Assembly (NCBI GenBank): GCA_028023455.1
Contig: JAQFVV010000030.1
Span: 4,976,501 to 5,040,500 of the forward strand
Source: Epiperipatus broadwayi
Lineage: Eukaryota > Onychophora > Udeonychophora > Euonychophora > Peripatidae
Direction: 5' to 3'
DNA: 64,000 nucleotides
Shown one piece after another: positions 33,559-45,310 of the stretch. Both the position numbers and the translations under genes were made by a program. Within the stretch, counting starts at the first letter, position 1. Each line of letters opens with the position of its first letter. The notes below the pieces were generated by a model. That model was given only the letters and a program-made list of their open reading frames with translations. It was not told where the DNA came from and made no database searches.

Positions 33559-34413
33559 ATATATGAGACTGCCTTATAACCTTTTATTCAATTTTTTTCT
33601 GAGATATATAATCACATAAATTGTATATATTAACTACTTTGTAAGTTATAATGGTGATTAATGTTATATATCCTATACCCTGTTATGTCAAATAATTATT
33701 CTATGGTAAAATACCATATACTTATGTAATTTATTTATTTTTCCTGCTATAATCAATATATTTTGCTTTAAAACTTAATTTGCAAGCAGATATTAATAAT
33801 TTTTATACAATATCTAAATTATTCTTCACATGTAAAGTGTGATAAACAATGTAGCTAAAATTCAAAAAACATTAATCACAAAAAACTATTTGCCTAGTGC
33901 TTTCGGTGCCAAGTACCAGAATTATGGTGACATATTGAAACTGAATGGTTAATATTCCTTTGCATGCTCAGTGGAACACTAGTGTTATGCTGATTGATAA
34001 CGTTTTAAAATGTTATCAATCAGCGTAACCATTCAGTTCCAATATGTCACCATGATTCTGGTATATGGTACAGAAAGCGCTTGGCAAATAGTTTTTTGTG
34101 ATTATTATTTTTTGAATTTTAGCTACTCTGTTTATCACACTTTATACATGAAGAATAATTTTCATTATCTGACAAAGTTTTTGTATTATTTATTTACAAT
34201 ATCTACAAAATAAAATGGAAATATATCACAATAAATGCAAAACTATAACTTTTACTTGTAAATCCACCTTCTCACCAACTGGATTATTTAATGTTCACAT
34301 AAATTATATTATGAATAAATCTGTAAAAACAATGAACACCATATTATGTTACAAAAATTTATTTCCCAATAATACAAAAATGTGTTTATTCAAATCCATA
34401 GTAATGTCAATAT
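33559..34413 (+). repeat. LINE-derived block E1, left copy, segment 2
   Basis: Reverse of 48060-48914. Holds a foldback at 33838-34140 (AACTGAATGGTTA...TAACCATTCAGTT, with an inner palindrome around AACGTTTTAAAATGTT) and a fragment of LINE RT C-terminal sequence (34215-34413). Interrupted at 34414, resuming at 37033. Confidence 0.8.
34215..34413 (+). pseudogene. LINE reverse-transcriptase connection fragment
   Basis: Frame reads NKCKTITFTCKSTF, NVHINYIMNKSVKTMNTILC, LFPNNTKMCLFKSIVMSIL. In the intact right copy it continues EYDQVI. HIN-I--K--K-------LFP-----L-KSIV--ILEY is the usual segment after the RT palm in CR1/Jockey-type LINEs. The frame is cut by the LTR-type insertion at 34414; the ORF beyond it is accidental. 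Confidence 0.6.
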
Positions 34414-37032
34414 TGTACCGGTCGAAACCCACCACCACCGCAAGTCAAATCGGATTCAAACTCAGCTGAACCAAAACTGAATTCAAACCCAACTCAACAG
34501 CTCAGATAGCAGAAATCGACGGCACAGTGCTATGCGCCAAGAACTAGCTCAACGGTTGGTGAGGACTAGAGACCCTTGAACTGACACGAATATCTAATAA
34601 TTGAGTGACTTTGAATACTTTTTAAATCGAATCATATGTATGTTCGGGTTGCCAACACAGACAGCGAGTATTAACATTTAAATAATTATAAAAAGAATGA
34701 TGAACTAAGAAACCAAGTATGTTAGAAAATATTTAATAATAATAATAATTTGTTTTGTTCAATAAAATATAGATTGCATTAGTTACCTCTAGTCTTTAAA
34801 AGAATTTATAAATATAATAAGAGTGGCGGTCCTTATCATATGCCAACAAGTATTACACAATATGGGATTCTATGTCTATGCCCCCAACGAGAAATATAAA
34901 GGCAGATAAAGGTATTCATTAAGAACGGAAATGATTGTTCTAATTTTATTACGGTGGAATGTGAGATTTATTTTCACATTCGGAAATCTATTCATGAAGA
35001 GCAAAACGTATTTTAAGGCATAACTTTAATCTTGATTTGAAAACTGATTTAAACTAAATATATTTGAGAATTGGTTCGACTTTAATTTAAATCACTTCAT
35101 CACGAATTACGAGCATGGAGAGGGTTTTACCGGAACAAAGATGCAACGGTGCTTGACGAATTACGAGGCAGAGAGTAAAATTTAAAGATGATCGCTAGTC
35201 GATGATCGAAGTCCTATGGCGGCTTGCATTTGGCAAGTCTTACGCCCTTTGACTAATGAATCGGAAAGGAAGTACTTTCTTCCTCGAGAAATTTAAATAA
35301 GAGAATATGATCACCGACCAGCCTAACGGAGCGGAAGATGGCCCTACGTCAGCAACGTTTGATGATGATGACTTGATAGTCATCGTTGAAAAATAAAACC
35401 CATGTAGAATGCTCTACGTGATGACTTGACCAATTAATTAAAGTCAAACGAGCTTTTATCGAACTATTTTAAAACATTTATAAACTATATTAATTATGCC
35501 CTAATAACTTGATCTTCCTGAATCTTAATACAAAATAACAAAAGTTGAATTAAAATATATTTAACCCTTTATCGACCCTTTTGCAAAAACATTTTAAATA
35601 TATATATATATATGGATAAATAAATCAATATTAGTGAAGCAAGAAATAACATTTTAACATTACGTGAGTATATAAACACTTGTAACTTAGGAGCTGGGGA
35701 CATAGGTGAAAAACGGAGCTAATAATTTATTATTAGCTAATTATAAAAATAGTAAACGTATAATATTTTCTTTCGACTCGATGATTAATAGAACTTATAA
35801 ATTTAGTTCTAATGGGCGAGAATAACTATTTAAAATTTATATTATATTATTTGCGTGAGGCAAATGGAACCAAGGAGCTCATCGAGTCGAAAAATTATTG
35901 GCATATAATTTTAAATACGACAGTAATAAAGCACACAAATATATATATTAAATGAACCACCAAGTAAGAAAAGAAAAAGTTTAAAGACTAGAGATTTAAA
36001 GAATTACGAGATAGATTTACAGTAGCATGAATAAAAGGTTTTATAAAAATTGTTACATTAAAGAATAAAGAGCTCTTAAATAGGAGGAGAGTAAAATAAA
36101 GTTCGAACTGGCCAGAAAGTTTAACGTTCATTATAGAAATATATTACCCTTCCGTGCTTGTCCTTAAGTTACTCCTCCAAGTTGTTGAAAACGTAGGCAC
36201 CATTGATTGATTATTGGAACAGCATTTTAGTAGCCTCCATAATTTTAGCAGAATGATCGGTCCGGAAAAGATTCAGCAGCTCCATTGAAGATTTCTAGGG
36301 ACTTTAGGAACCGTAGCCAGATTCCTGATGTTTTAGCCCTCTATCATGATGAAATACAATTTATACGCACAGAGTTCACTGCACTACTCGACAACAAAAG
36401 CTAGCTTTTTTTTTCTTCCTGACTTTTCAGGGCTATATATATTGTTCACTGATGCCTCCGGCTAGCGCTCATTTTATTATCAATGTGTTTTTTTTATAAT
36501 TAGTTGTTTTCAGATACATTCCTTCGATAAGGCTTTCAAACTAATTTTTGAATTCCTTTCCTAATTAGAAAATGAATTCTTAAAATCTGAAATGATTTTA
36601 ATTAGAAATTGAATTCTTATCTTTTTTAATTAATAAAACTTTACTGTTGTTTTTGAGAATTTGAAAGCCTATGGAAGGAATGTAGCTTTTAATCGCAAAA
36701 CTTTACAAATTATTTAAAGGTGAAAAAAACAAGTATTCCCGACGCAATGAAACTTTCGAACAATTATATATATTTAATATTTACAAATATATATACGCAC
36801 AATCCACGCAATTTAATATATATAAATTCATGAATATTTTGTCATGAATTTATTTAGAGAATTGATCAATTTTAAACTAAACTAATTAATTTTGCTACGC
36901 ATTTGAAATAAGTTATTCATTATGGAAATTAGCGTGGACTGAGCGTATAAAGCCCCATTGCATTGGAAATTTAAGGTTAGTATTAGGGTAAATAACATGA
37001 AGCTAGGATCGAACTCAGATCCGACTGCTTCA
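34414..37032. mobile_element. 2.6-kb LTR-type insertion, possibly a solo LTR
   Basis: Starts TGTACCGGTCGAAACCC and ends GACTGCTTCA, with ATAT on both sides (34410-34413, 37033-37036). The empty site is preserved at 48.05 kb. The end GACTGCTTCA matches the end GAGTGCTTCA of the 28613-33558 insertion, so the two are related. The interior is non-coding and I see no second LTR within it. Confidence 0.65.
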
Positions 37033-37353
37033 ATATTAGAATATGATTAAGTTATATGGAACGCATACATTAAAGTAAATATTCATAATTGCAAATGATT
37101 TGTTAAATGTGGTCACTTAAACAATTTGTATCAAGGTATTAATCTAAAAAAGAAAGAGATATGATAGACAGTAGAATTTTCACTATAATTACACAGAAAT
37201 ACCAAAACTGGTTATACCGAAAATTATTTCTTAACAATGGATAAACCAAGAGTTATAATTTGAGAGAAAAAAAAAATTACTGGAAATAAATTTAAATCTG
37301 TAATTCTACAATATTCCTTTTTTCCTAGAATTGTAAATAGTAAGACAATGTAA

Positions 37354-37458
37354 TATTTTTTTATTTTTTTTTTAAGTGTCATAGCATCGGCCGGGATGCG
37401 AACCCGCAACCCGGGCAAGTGCAAGGCAGTCGCACTGACCTCTCGACCACCAATGCAA
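37354..37458 (-). mobile_element. tRNA-derived retroposon with target duplication
   Basis: Minus strand 37456-37384 is 73 bases with acceptor-stem-like ends GCATTGG/CCGATGC pairing over seven bases, A-box TGGTCGAGAGG and T-loop GGGTTCGCATCCC. It is followed by an A-rich tail. The site carries about 16-base direct repeats (AAGACAATGTAATATTT and AAGACATGTAATATTT) and is empty in the 47.8 kb copy, so it arose by retroposition. The anticodon arm does not pair, so this is not a working tRNA gene. Confidence 0.75.
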
Positions 37459-38097
37459 GACATGTAATATTTATTTATTAACAAGATTATACAAATTTGT
37501 TATATTAGATAACAGAATATAAATAATGTATAAACATACTTTTCTGTAAATGGCAGTTGCTAAAGGAAAGATAATAAAGCTGGATTGAATTATTATTATT
37601 TTATTACATTTGTTGTTATGCAGATTTGTGTAAGATCTTTGGGAAAACTTTTAATTAATCAATTATTTATGTTTCTAACCTTATTCTTTGTTTCAGCCTT
37701 ACTCTCGTTTTCATTGTTATATCTAATGTAAAAAAAATGATAATTCCACTGCTTTCCCGTAAAATAATTTATTTCACAATCCTATATTTGTGTAATTCTT
37801 TTAATTTTCTTTAGTTAATTACTGTGACAATATTCCATACTTATTCTTACTCTCAACATAAAAGACACACATATTTATATCAAAAAATGTAAATTAAGCA
37901 GTAGAGGAAATTAATCAGAAGCATCTTTTATTCAATATCAAAAAGAATAATAAAAAGAAAATTGAATTAAAAAATAATCTATTGTTCTGTGATAATCCAT
38001 GAAATTTACATAGTAAATTCTTATTTTTTTAATTAACTAATTAAAGTTCTAATGTAAAGTGATATGAATATATTTTTTCTTTGGTACTTTTTCGTTT

Positions 38098-38222
38098 TAC
38101 TGGACAAGCCACTAGGTGACTTGCATTTTAATTTTCCATTGATTTCAGCCATTTTTGGATAGAAATTTATCACTTACAGGCTTCTTTGAGGTTCTGCAGC
38201 ATCACCTAGTGGCTTGTCCAGT
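38098..38222. mobile_element. ~125-bp inverted-repeat element
   Basis: ACTGGACAAGCCACTAGGTGA and TCACCTAGTGGCTTGTCCAGT are perfect 21-base inverted ends (given here in pieces: ACTGGACAAGCC, ACTAGGTGA). Absent from the corresponding place in the right E1 copy (about 46940). Confidence 0.75.
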
Positions 38223-38357
38223 GTGACACTTTGACATATATATAAAAAAAGATTAGAGTATTACTACTTGCATGAGAATAGTGTAATGAAAATTACAATA
38301 CAGAAATATTACTCATTAAAAAAGTTAGTTATTTTAAAATACTATTAGTAATAAAAT

Positions 38358-38527
38358 ATATAGGGTATATGAGCACAGACTTTCACATGACCCATCACTC
38401 CCCAATCTATCTCATAACACTGATAAACTTGAACACATATGTCGAAAAGATAAATAATCAGTGTTATGAGATAGAGTGGAGAGTGGTGGGTCATGTGAAA
38501 GTCTGTGCTCATATACCCTATATATTA
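38358..38527. repeat. Foldback of ~170 bp
   Basis: TATAGGGTATATGAGCACAG...CTCATAACACTGAT is mirrored by ATCAGTGTTATGAG...CTGTGCTCATATACCCTATA. A half copy is at 43945-44035. The ORF across it is accidental. Confidence 0.75.
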
Positions 38528-39160
38528 CATATATTGATACAGGTATATAATAAGCCTGTATTTATTATTAGTAATATAGTGTTTACCAAGAAATACTTAA
38601 ATAAATTCTTTCCAGATGCCAAATTAAATTTAGCATTTAAAAAAAAATTAAAACCCTGATTAAAATACATTTTCATTATCTCAACTCATAATAGAAATTT
38701 GATTCGTTTTTTTTTTTAATCTCTCAGTCATTTCCCAGTTAAATATAAAAAATTATTCATGAAAGTTAAAATACAATCTTCATTCTAGCTGAAATGGTTA
38801 TGAAATTATTTGCACTTTGAATTTCCAGTTTTGTATAACAGTCACGGTGTGGGTGAGCAATGGAGTCTTACCGTATCTGCACTACAGGGCGCCACTAGGA
38901 CATTTGAACCTAGAAAATTTATAGATTAGGCAGATATGCACTGTTAAAAATCCAACTTTTATTTTATTGACCGTTTGCCCTTGCCACTAGCTCATGGAGT
39001 AGCAGAAGTTTTAAATTATATTTATTAAAAAAATAAATAGATCACTACCAGTACTAATAACTCAACAGATTTTATTAACGCACATTTAAAATTGAGGAAT
39101 AAAATTTATATTTAGATTTTAACATTAATTTTTAAATTTAAATTACTATTTTAAATAGAC
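38528..39160. other. AT-rich non-coding DNA
   Basis: Nothing recognised. Confidence 0.4.
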
Positions 39161-40551
39161 CGCACAGATGGACATTTTAATAATATTTTACTTTAGCATG
39201 TTGAATATAGATATACACAGATTTCTTATTTAAAAAAAACTTATCAAAACACTCATTCAATCTCAGACTAAAAGTTCATAGCCAAACCAATGCCTGCTTC
39301 CAGATATATAGTCGCAACCAATGCAATATGAAGATGCTCGCATAAAACTACGCCAACAGGAATGTGCATCTGACTGTGATATTATTTGAAGGACATGATC
39401 CTCATCCAGTACAGAAATGTGCATCTGTCTGGCGAAGGAATCATGTATATAAATTAAAAAGAGCTATGTATGGGGGAGAGCAGTCTTTTCTGCTGACTTT
39501 TAAATCCCTGTCCATAGAGCTAGAAGGGGTCAATGGCGCAAGAAATACATCCACGACCATTGCAACGATATGACTGCCTCTTTGGGGTCATGCATTCAGT
39601 TGGGCACATTGCCCTGTATGCTAAACACGCTTCACATTACATTGATATAAACACCCATATATCCCTCCACAAGCATCGTCCTAACTATGAAACAAATAAC
39701 CTGAAATTAACCCCTTAAAATAAACATAAACGAATTTAAACATAGTTATTAATTTTTATCCATGCAGCTATCTACACCCAACTTTAATTTGATACATTTT
39801 AATTAACACACGAAAATAAAAGGAAATGGAAATGATTGCTTAAACAGATGCATAAATTTTTTTACTAATAATTGATTCTGAATTCTTTAGGGCAGATAAT
39901 AGTTCTTATTTTTAGCTATTAATTACTAATTCAGAAAAAGTTCCTATTAGATAAACACAAGAGTTCATACTTTACGGACTGAGCAGATTGAGAGGTCCAT
40001 CTTCGTGATCACTTTTGTAGATTGTTTGTCCTTCTTTGAAATGAAACCGCTACTTGCCATGCATTTGGTCAGGAACTATCACCCAGAGGCCTCAGCTGGT
40101 TATCCGGAAAATTAAATTTATTGCAGACTCCTACATCATGAAAATCTGCAATATAGCCATAGTCAGCTCTAAGATCCCAATTATAATAATCATTTGGCTT
40201 TTATATTTTTATTAGCCTCTTATCATCAAATCTTTGGATTCAATGAGCAAGACATCACTAATCCTCTCGTGTTTCATTTACAGTCCGTTCTGTCATTTCG
40301 TGCTTGCATTGGTCATTTAATTTCTATTCATTCCCTTACCATATAATTATTCAAGTGCCCCAGGGGCTAGTGTGCTTTACAACAATCATTTAATTAATAA
40401 AACAATCATTTCCATTTGCTAAGATTATAGAAATCAACACTATTTCTATTTTCAAAAATATCAAATCTTAACATCTTTACTTTTTTTACAAAAAAAATAC
40501 TTTCAAATACTTTTATTTTTAATATAGTTTTTAAAGTTTCCCATCTGTGCG
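39161..40551. mobile_element. Possible 1.4-kb inverted-repeat element
   Basis: CGCACAGATGG at the left and CCATCTGTGCG at the right are an 11-base inverted pair; inner sequence is only loosely similar. Interior is relatively C-rich, with a local duplication AATGTGCATCTG (39361, 39418). No target duplication, and two short ORFs (39364-39718) without recognisable content. Confidence 0.3.
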
Positions 40552-40985
40552 ATATATATACGTTAAACAACTTTTAATTTTCAGTTTTTAAGTTGTTTTT
40601 TTTTTCTATAAATCAATTTTTATTTACAATCTTTTTATTTTCATAGATTAGAGAACTTAAGATGCATATATTAAGTGAAAAAATGAATGGATCTATAAAT
40701 GCATAAGTATTCTTATATAAAAACTCTACAAATGGATTCTTCATAGCAATGGTCATCAATTTATACTTTGAAAAACAAGCAATTATTTGCAATAGTGATG
40801 TTTCAAAAATGTCTGTTACTTTTTAAATTTTTTATTCATTTTTAAATGGTGGCCATTTAAAAATAACATAAAAGTATGCTGAGATCATAAAAGCAATGTT
40901 TTACATAAGTTCAATGGTAAGAAATAAATAATACAAGTTTATTCATTATGAACTTTTAAAAAAACTCTCAGCATGGTTTTTAGTT
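40552..40985. other. AT-rich non-coding DNA
   Basis: Nothing recognised. Confidence 0.4.
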
Positions 40986-40992
40986 AATGGAA

Positions 40993-41222
40993 ATGGTAAA
41001 AGATTACTGCTAGAGGATTGCATTAAATCTTAAGATCTAGGTGCAGTACTCTCTGATCTATGGCTTCTTACTGACGAAAACTACAAGCTAGAAATTAGTC
41101 AGGGATATTGGATGAGTAGTATTAAATAGATATTTTAAGCCCAATATTTCTTGCATCCTTTGATTATTATGGTTTACACTAGGGGCCCTACTGGATGGAA
41201 AATTTACTACTGTTTTAATAGG
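40993..41222 (+). mobile_element. Family C (hammerhead) element
   Basis: GGATTGCATTAAATCTTAAG, ATCTAGGTGCAGTACTCTCT, the ribozyme segment, ATATTGGATGAGTAGT, TTGCATCCTTTGATTATTAT and GGATGGAAAATTTACTACTG follow the family C order. It is more diverged than the 44.1 kb copy. Confidence 0.65.
41056..41114 (+). ncRNA. Hammerhead ribozyme motif, family C
   Basis: ATGGCTTCTTA, CTGACGA (41071-41077), AAACTACAAGCTA, GAAA (41091-41094), TTAGT, cleavage base C 41100, AGGGATATTGGAT. Core boxes are canonical. Stem II is reduced and the first stem I pair is lost (A opposite A), so activity would be weak at best. Confidence 0.6.
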
Positions 41223-41476
41223 TTGTGTAAGCACGGCAAATACAGCTATAAAATACACCAAAATGAATAGCTAAACCATGATTTACTTACCAAATTATTC
41301 TTTAACAACTTTATAATGAAATTGATACATAACCGAAGATTAAAAGTTTTTTTTTTTTTTTAAGTTTATAAATCTATTAATATTTCTTGTTAAAGTTTAA
41401 AATTACAATAAATTTTGATAACATAATTGAAAAATATTTAATAAATAAAATTTCTAATTTAATTTTTGAAAAAAAA
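41223..41476. other. 3' flank of the BLOC-1 subunit 3 gene
   Basis: AT-rich. No clear AATAAA on the minus strand was fixed, so the transcript end is unknown. Confidence 0.3.
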
Positions 41477-42019
41477 TTATGATGATTTAATAACAGGTAA
41501 AAGATTGCACTGCTGAATAGTATCAATCCTGTCTTCAAGATGAAAAAGATCATTGGTTAATAGTGGCATAGTGTTATTAACATCCTGCAAAATCAGTTGA
41601 CTTTTTGCAAGTTGTTGGGTAGTAAAATGTAAATCCTTGGCAGTTGATCGATAAGAATTTCTGACAAAATTGACTAGATTTTTATGTAAGCTTAAATTTC
41701 TTTCCCACAATTTCTTGTGCACTAGCGAATTATATTTTATAGGTTCTCTTCCGATTTTTTCACTAGGTGAAACGGTTGAGTCAGTAAAATCAGAAATTGT
41801 CATATCTTGATTTATATTAAGAGTAAAATCAGTTCTTGCTCTATCCACAGATTTTAATGGTTCTTCGTCAGATTCTGAAGCCTCGCCAGGAATAATCCCT
41901 GTCTGCTTTTCTCTCACGTGATAATAGTAATTGTCTTTTTGATTTGACATAATATTGTAAATTTCTTTGTCAGAATCATTTTCTCCGTCAACCATACTAA
42001 TGACGTTATTATTAGCCAT
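41477..42019 (-). CDS. BLOC1S3: BLOC-1 complex subunit 3 homologue
   Basis: A 180-residue protein. An acidic, serine-rich segment GEASESDEEPL at about residues 45-55 matches the conserved GEASE-motif of BLOC1S3. The C-terminal half is a predicted long helix (about 100-170: VHKKLWERNLSLHKNLVNFV onwards) ending LEDRIDTIQQCNLLPVI, the family's conserved tail (LxxRLDxxxxCxLLPxI). BLOC-1 is a cytosolic octamer that acts with AP-3 in cargo sorting to lysosome-related organelles. Length is close to the mammalian ~200 residues. The ATG at 42019-42017 is preferred over the upstream in-frame start because a splice acceptor (TTTTTGTTTTTAG) lies two bases before it. A single coding exon fits the family. 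Flanked by mobile DNA on both sides. Confidence 0.85.
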   Translation of the reverse strand: MANNNVISMVDGENDSDKEIYNIMSNQKDNYYYHVREKQTGIIPGEASESDEEPLKSVDRARTDFTLNINQDMTISDFTDSTVSPSEKIGREPIKYNSLVHKKLWERNLSLHKNLVNFVRNSYRSTAKDLHFTTQQLAKSQLILQDVNNTMPLLTNDLFHLEDRIDTIQQCNLLPVIKSS

Positions 42020-42034
42020 TTCTAAAAACAAAAA
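42020..42034 (-). other. 3' splice site before the BLOC1S3 start codon
   Basis: Minus strand TTTTTTGTTTTTAG then AA and the ATG. The 5' untranslated exon is not located. Confidence 0.55.
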
Positions 42035-43015
42035 ATATATAAGCACAAATGTATAATATAATGTTACATCCCTATGAAAAAAAAAATTGCATTACGGAAT
42101 ACGGATGACAATAAGTTAAAAGTTTTCTGTCATAAATACATTTTTAAGCAGGGGCAAAAGGGTTCAAGTTTTATTCATTGTACCAGTAAATAAAAGTTTT
42201 GATCACAGTCAATAATAAACATCAAAAATAAATTTAAAAATGTGAATATTAATAATTTTATAAATATGAGTATTCTTACTATAAAAATAGTTTCATTCAT
42301 TATGCAAATTACAGTAATTAACTGTGCCAAAAATAAATTGAAAAATGTGGATATTAATAATATCAATATAAACATTCTTACTAAAAAAAAAAAGTTTTAT
42401 TTATTATCAAATTATAGTAATAAACTGAAAAATGTTTATTAATCTAATTTTTACTTAATTGGATTGCACCTTCTTATCTTTATAAAATTGTACTGAATAA
42501 ACAATGTTATCATGCTAGATAAAATATAATGTCTGAATTTGAAACAAAAAAAAAATTTCCTTTTTTAGATAATTAAAAAAATCTCAAAGTACATTAAGTG
42601 CATAAAAATAAGTTTGAAAATGTATATTACGTTATTATAAATTTCTTCCTTTTTTTTAACATTCTTTTAATTTAAAAAGTTTTATATATGTGTCAAATGC
42701 GATGCAATGCGATGATCTGTGGCTTCTCCTTTCTCGGAGTCACGTTACTTTTCCTTCCCATTCCTCACTCTTTTTTTAAGTTTTTCCCATATTCTTCTCT
42801 ATCCTGCTCCATCCTATTTCCACAACATTATCTTTGTCCAATCTATGGCCGTCATAAGATGTGATATGTTGGACTATTTCCATCATCTAAGAGTGAATGC
42901 TGAATGTATGGAAAATTTTAAACTTTTCAAATACAAACAACTTGTCAGTAATAACACAAATATACAACACAGGTTAGTAATTACACAACGTTCCGAGTAG
43001 TATTACTCTCCACTG
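42035..43015. other. AT-rich non-coding DNA, probable 5' intron or upstream region of BLOC1S3
   Basis: 42230-42430 contains a loose duplication (AAATTTAAAAATGTGAATAT, AAATTGAAAAATGTGGATAT). ORFs here are low-complexity artefacts. Confidence 0.4.
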
Positions 43016-43024
43016 TTCCTTAGA

Positions 43025-43172
43025 TGTTACCGGCCCACACGCACAGTGACAACATTCGCTTAGAAGTTGAACTCACACCTCCAGACTCCTGAATATCAAA
43101 TTCAAGACAAACGCTCCACCAACTGAGCCATTGCATTGACCGGGAAGCTAACCAGTAGACCACCAACGCTTG
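43025..43172 (-). repeat. Two tRNA-like segments in tandem
   Basis: Minus strand: GCGTTGGTGGTCTACTGGTT...CCGGTCAATGC is a tRNA-like unit with its middle deleted, sharing its ends with 45311-45381. It is followed at once by AATGGCTCAGTTGGTGGAGC (a good D arm) and GTGTGAGTTCAACTTC (B box-like). SINE heads or retroposed tRNA remnants. Confidence 0.55.
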
Positions 43173-43847
43173 ACTTAGCAAGCAAACCACTTCTTCATTA
43201 CATTTAATTTTGGTAATATTTAAGTTTTATTATGTAAAATTGATTTTTCGATTATTCAATAATCTTCAAAAGCCTATATGAATTATTAGAATATTATTTT
43301 AACTTTTTAAAAAATTACGTTTACAATTCTCTTTTATTATTAAACTGTTCAACACACTTCTTCAAAGACCTTCATAAAAAATTATATATTTTAATATCAA
43401 AATATTCAATTTAAATTTTTTTATTTATATTTAAATATATATAATATTTTTAATTATTAGGTTTTAAAACCTAATAAATAAAAATGTAACGTATGTAATA
43501 TTTTAATAATACTGATATGTTCTGTACTAATATTTAAATGTAAACCCAATAATTATAGAAGCTTACTATTGAAAGAAAGTTGCATGAATTTTTAATAAAT
43601 GATAAGAAATATTTGCTTAAAGTAAACAATAGAAATTAGTTGCATAAAACAAATGATAAGAAATCCTGCTTGATAAATGGTAAGAGAGATTTACTAATAG
43701 GAAATGTTTGCTTAAAACGATTGAAGTCAACAAAAAAGACTAATTAAAAATACCAGAGGGGAAATCATATTGATTGGTATCTGAGAAAATAAGATAACCA
43801 CTAAACATCACATGATCACTATCTTTTAGACTAGCACATAATTGTTA
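43173..43847. other. AT-rich non-coding DNA
   Basis: 43600-43720 has loose direct repeats (AAATGATAAGAAAT). Nothing else. Confidence 0.4.
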
Positions 43848-43849
43848 TT

Positions 43850-44284
43850 AAACAAGGCAAAACTCTCCATACAGTAATGCCACTCTGTTGAGCTTAGATT
43901 GAAAATATTATTGTGTCTTCAATTTCATTCTCATAGTTTTAATATAGGGTATATAAGCACAGACTTTCACACCACCCACCTCTCTCCACTCTATCTAATA
44001 ACACTGATACACCTAAACACATATATGCTGAAAAGATAAATAATCACCAATCAGTTGGTCCAGACTATTTTTGTAGTTAAGTAGAGATAAAAGGTGGCTG
44101 CTGGAGGGTTGCATTAGATCCTAAGATCTAGGTGCAGTGCTCTCAGATCCAAGGCTCTTCACTGACGAAGATCACAAGAATAGGCAATAGATAGGGATTT
44201 TATGCACAAGCCTTCTGACATCCATTGTTTATTCTGATTGGCACAGGGTGGCACTACTGTATGGAGTGTTTTGCCTTGTTTAAG
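43850..44284 (+). mobile_element. Composite family C element with matching inverted ends
   Basis: TTAAACAAGGCAAAACTCTC at the left and GAGTGTTTTGCCTTGTTTAA at the right delimit 435 bases. Inside are a half copy of the 38.36-kb foldback (43945-44035), a truncated family B hammerhead 5' half on the minus strand (GTCTGGACCAACTGAT, about 44068-44050), and family C sequence (44075-44283). In the latter the ribozyme is deleted right after CTGACGA (44162-44168). A nested or recombined element. Confidence 0.65.
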
Positions 44285-44695
44285 AAAATAAGAGTGATCA
44301 AGAATTAAAACTGGAAGTCAGTGAGAGATATAAATAGCGTGTACAGAAAGTACGACAGAGTTTTTTGCTTTTGCTGAATTACTTGCATATTCATTACAAA
44401 CTTGTTTAACTATGAACTATTAGTACTGATTTTTGGGAGCTGGCTGGAGTTAAAACAGGGCTAAAAGAAGCCAGTTAAAAGCTGTCCGGGAAGCAACAGG
44501 CAGTTTGTGCACCAAGGGAAGCAATCCTGGAAACCATGCCTCTGAAGGTACCAACAGCTGGCTAGGGATTAAAGCAGATTGCACAGATCTCATTTTATTT
44601 TTATGCACCTAACAGGATCTGTAGGAGAAAACACAGAACAAACTGCAAGTATATTCATTTGTTAAAATTGTATGGCCAGATTTGAGCAATAGACT
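44285..44695. other. Unassigned, less AT-rich segment
   Basis: 44430-44640 is GC-richer than its surroundings (GGCTGGAGTTAAAACAGGGC, AAGCTGTCCGGGAAGCAACA) with internal similarity between 44445-44480 and 44555-44580. No ORF or RNA fold is certain. Confidence 0.35.
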
Positions 44696-44729
44696 GTTGG
44701 AGTCGGAGATTAATTCATTCGTGGTCTAT

Positions 44730-44885
44730 AGTGAGAGATAGTGACCTGGGCCAATTAATGAGTGCTGGTTTAGCATGAAATGCATCTTGGGGGCCATTTG
44801 TCTTTTATTGTATCTTTACTTATATAAATTTAAAAAGAATGGGGAAATATGGAGGTTGTTTAATGTATCTATAAAAATCAATATA
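44730..44885 (+). repeat. Family B (hammerhead) repeat, copy 3
   Basis: GAGAGATAGTGACCTGG through ATTTAAAAAGAATGGGGAAA and GGTTGTTTAATGTATCTA matches copies at 21.4 and 23.6 kb but lacks their upstream block. Confidence 0.7.
44744..44798 (+). ncRNA. Hammerhead ribozyme motif, family B copy 3 (core mutated)
   Basis: ACCTGGGCCAA, TTAATGA (two changes from CTGATGA), stem II GTGCTG-GTT-TAGCAT, GAAA, ATGCATC, TTGGGGGCCA. Stem I is the best preserved of the family: CCAA/TTGG and TGG/CCA around an internal loop. The core changes predict inactivity. Confidence 0.65.
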
Positions 44886-45300
44886 CCCGTTGATGATATT
44901 TTGCTGTGAGGGTCAGTCCTAAATTCATGTTAGGCAGCATTGATAATCCCTTATTGTAATTTTTGCTGTTATTAATTTTTGTTATTAAATTTCTATTTGT
45001 TTATTTTGTTGGTATTCATATAATATATATATGCAACAAATACATGATGTAATTTTTTTATATAGATCTTGAAAGAAGATTATTGAACAATTGAGATGTT
45101 GATTTTGTATAATAAAATTTAAATATTGCTAAAATTAAGTGTAATGGGGAGGTTATTTGCTTAATGTGACTGAAATACAATGTTAAAAAAAATAATACTG
45201 TCTAAACAGTAGTAACAAAATGTATTAAAGTGGGATGTTGATCTGAACATGATTAAAATATGACTATCATAAGAAGTAAAAATGCTTAAAATTACCATTA
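44886..45300. other. AT-rich non-coding DNA
   Basis: Nothing recognised. Confidence 0.4.
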
Positions 45301-45310
45301 AAAAAGTACA

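Larger units (their letters stand above)
37033..38320 (+). repeat. LINE-derived block E1, left copy, segment 3
   Basis: Reverse of 46856-48058, with two copy-specific insertions here (37354-37458 and 38098-38222) and one in the other copy (47012-47195). AT-rich and non-coding. Confidence 0.75.

Noticed and set aside
33029-33566. 176-codon ORFs on both strands
   Set aside because: They consist of N from the assembly gap; not sequence.
34215-34469. ORF continuing past 34413 as a host protein
   Set aside because: The last codons run into the TG...CA insertion; the rest is LINE RT sequence.
37384-37456. Functional tRNA gene
   Set aside because: Acceptor and T arms look right but the anticodon arm does not pair, it has an A-rich tail and target duplication, and it is absent from the sister copy.
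38358-38527. Hammerhead candidate (CTGATAA...TCGAAAAG in the foldback loop)
   Set aside because: Core has A for the essential G, no stem III and no proper cleavage triplet; explained by the foldback alone.
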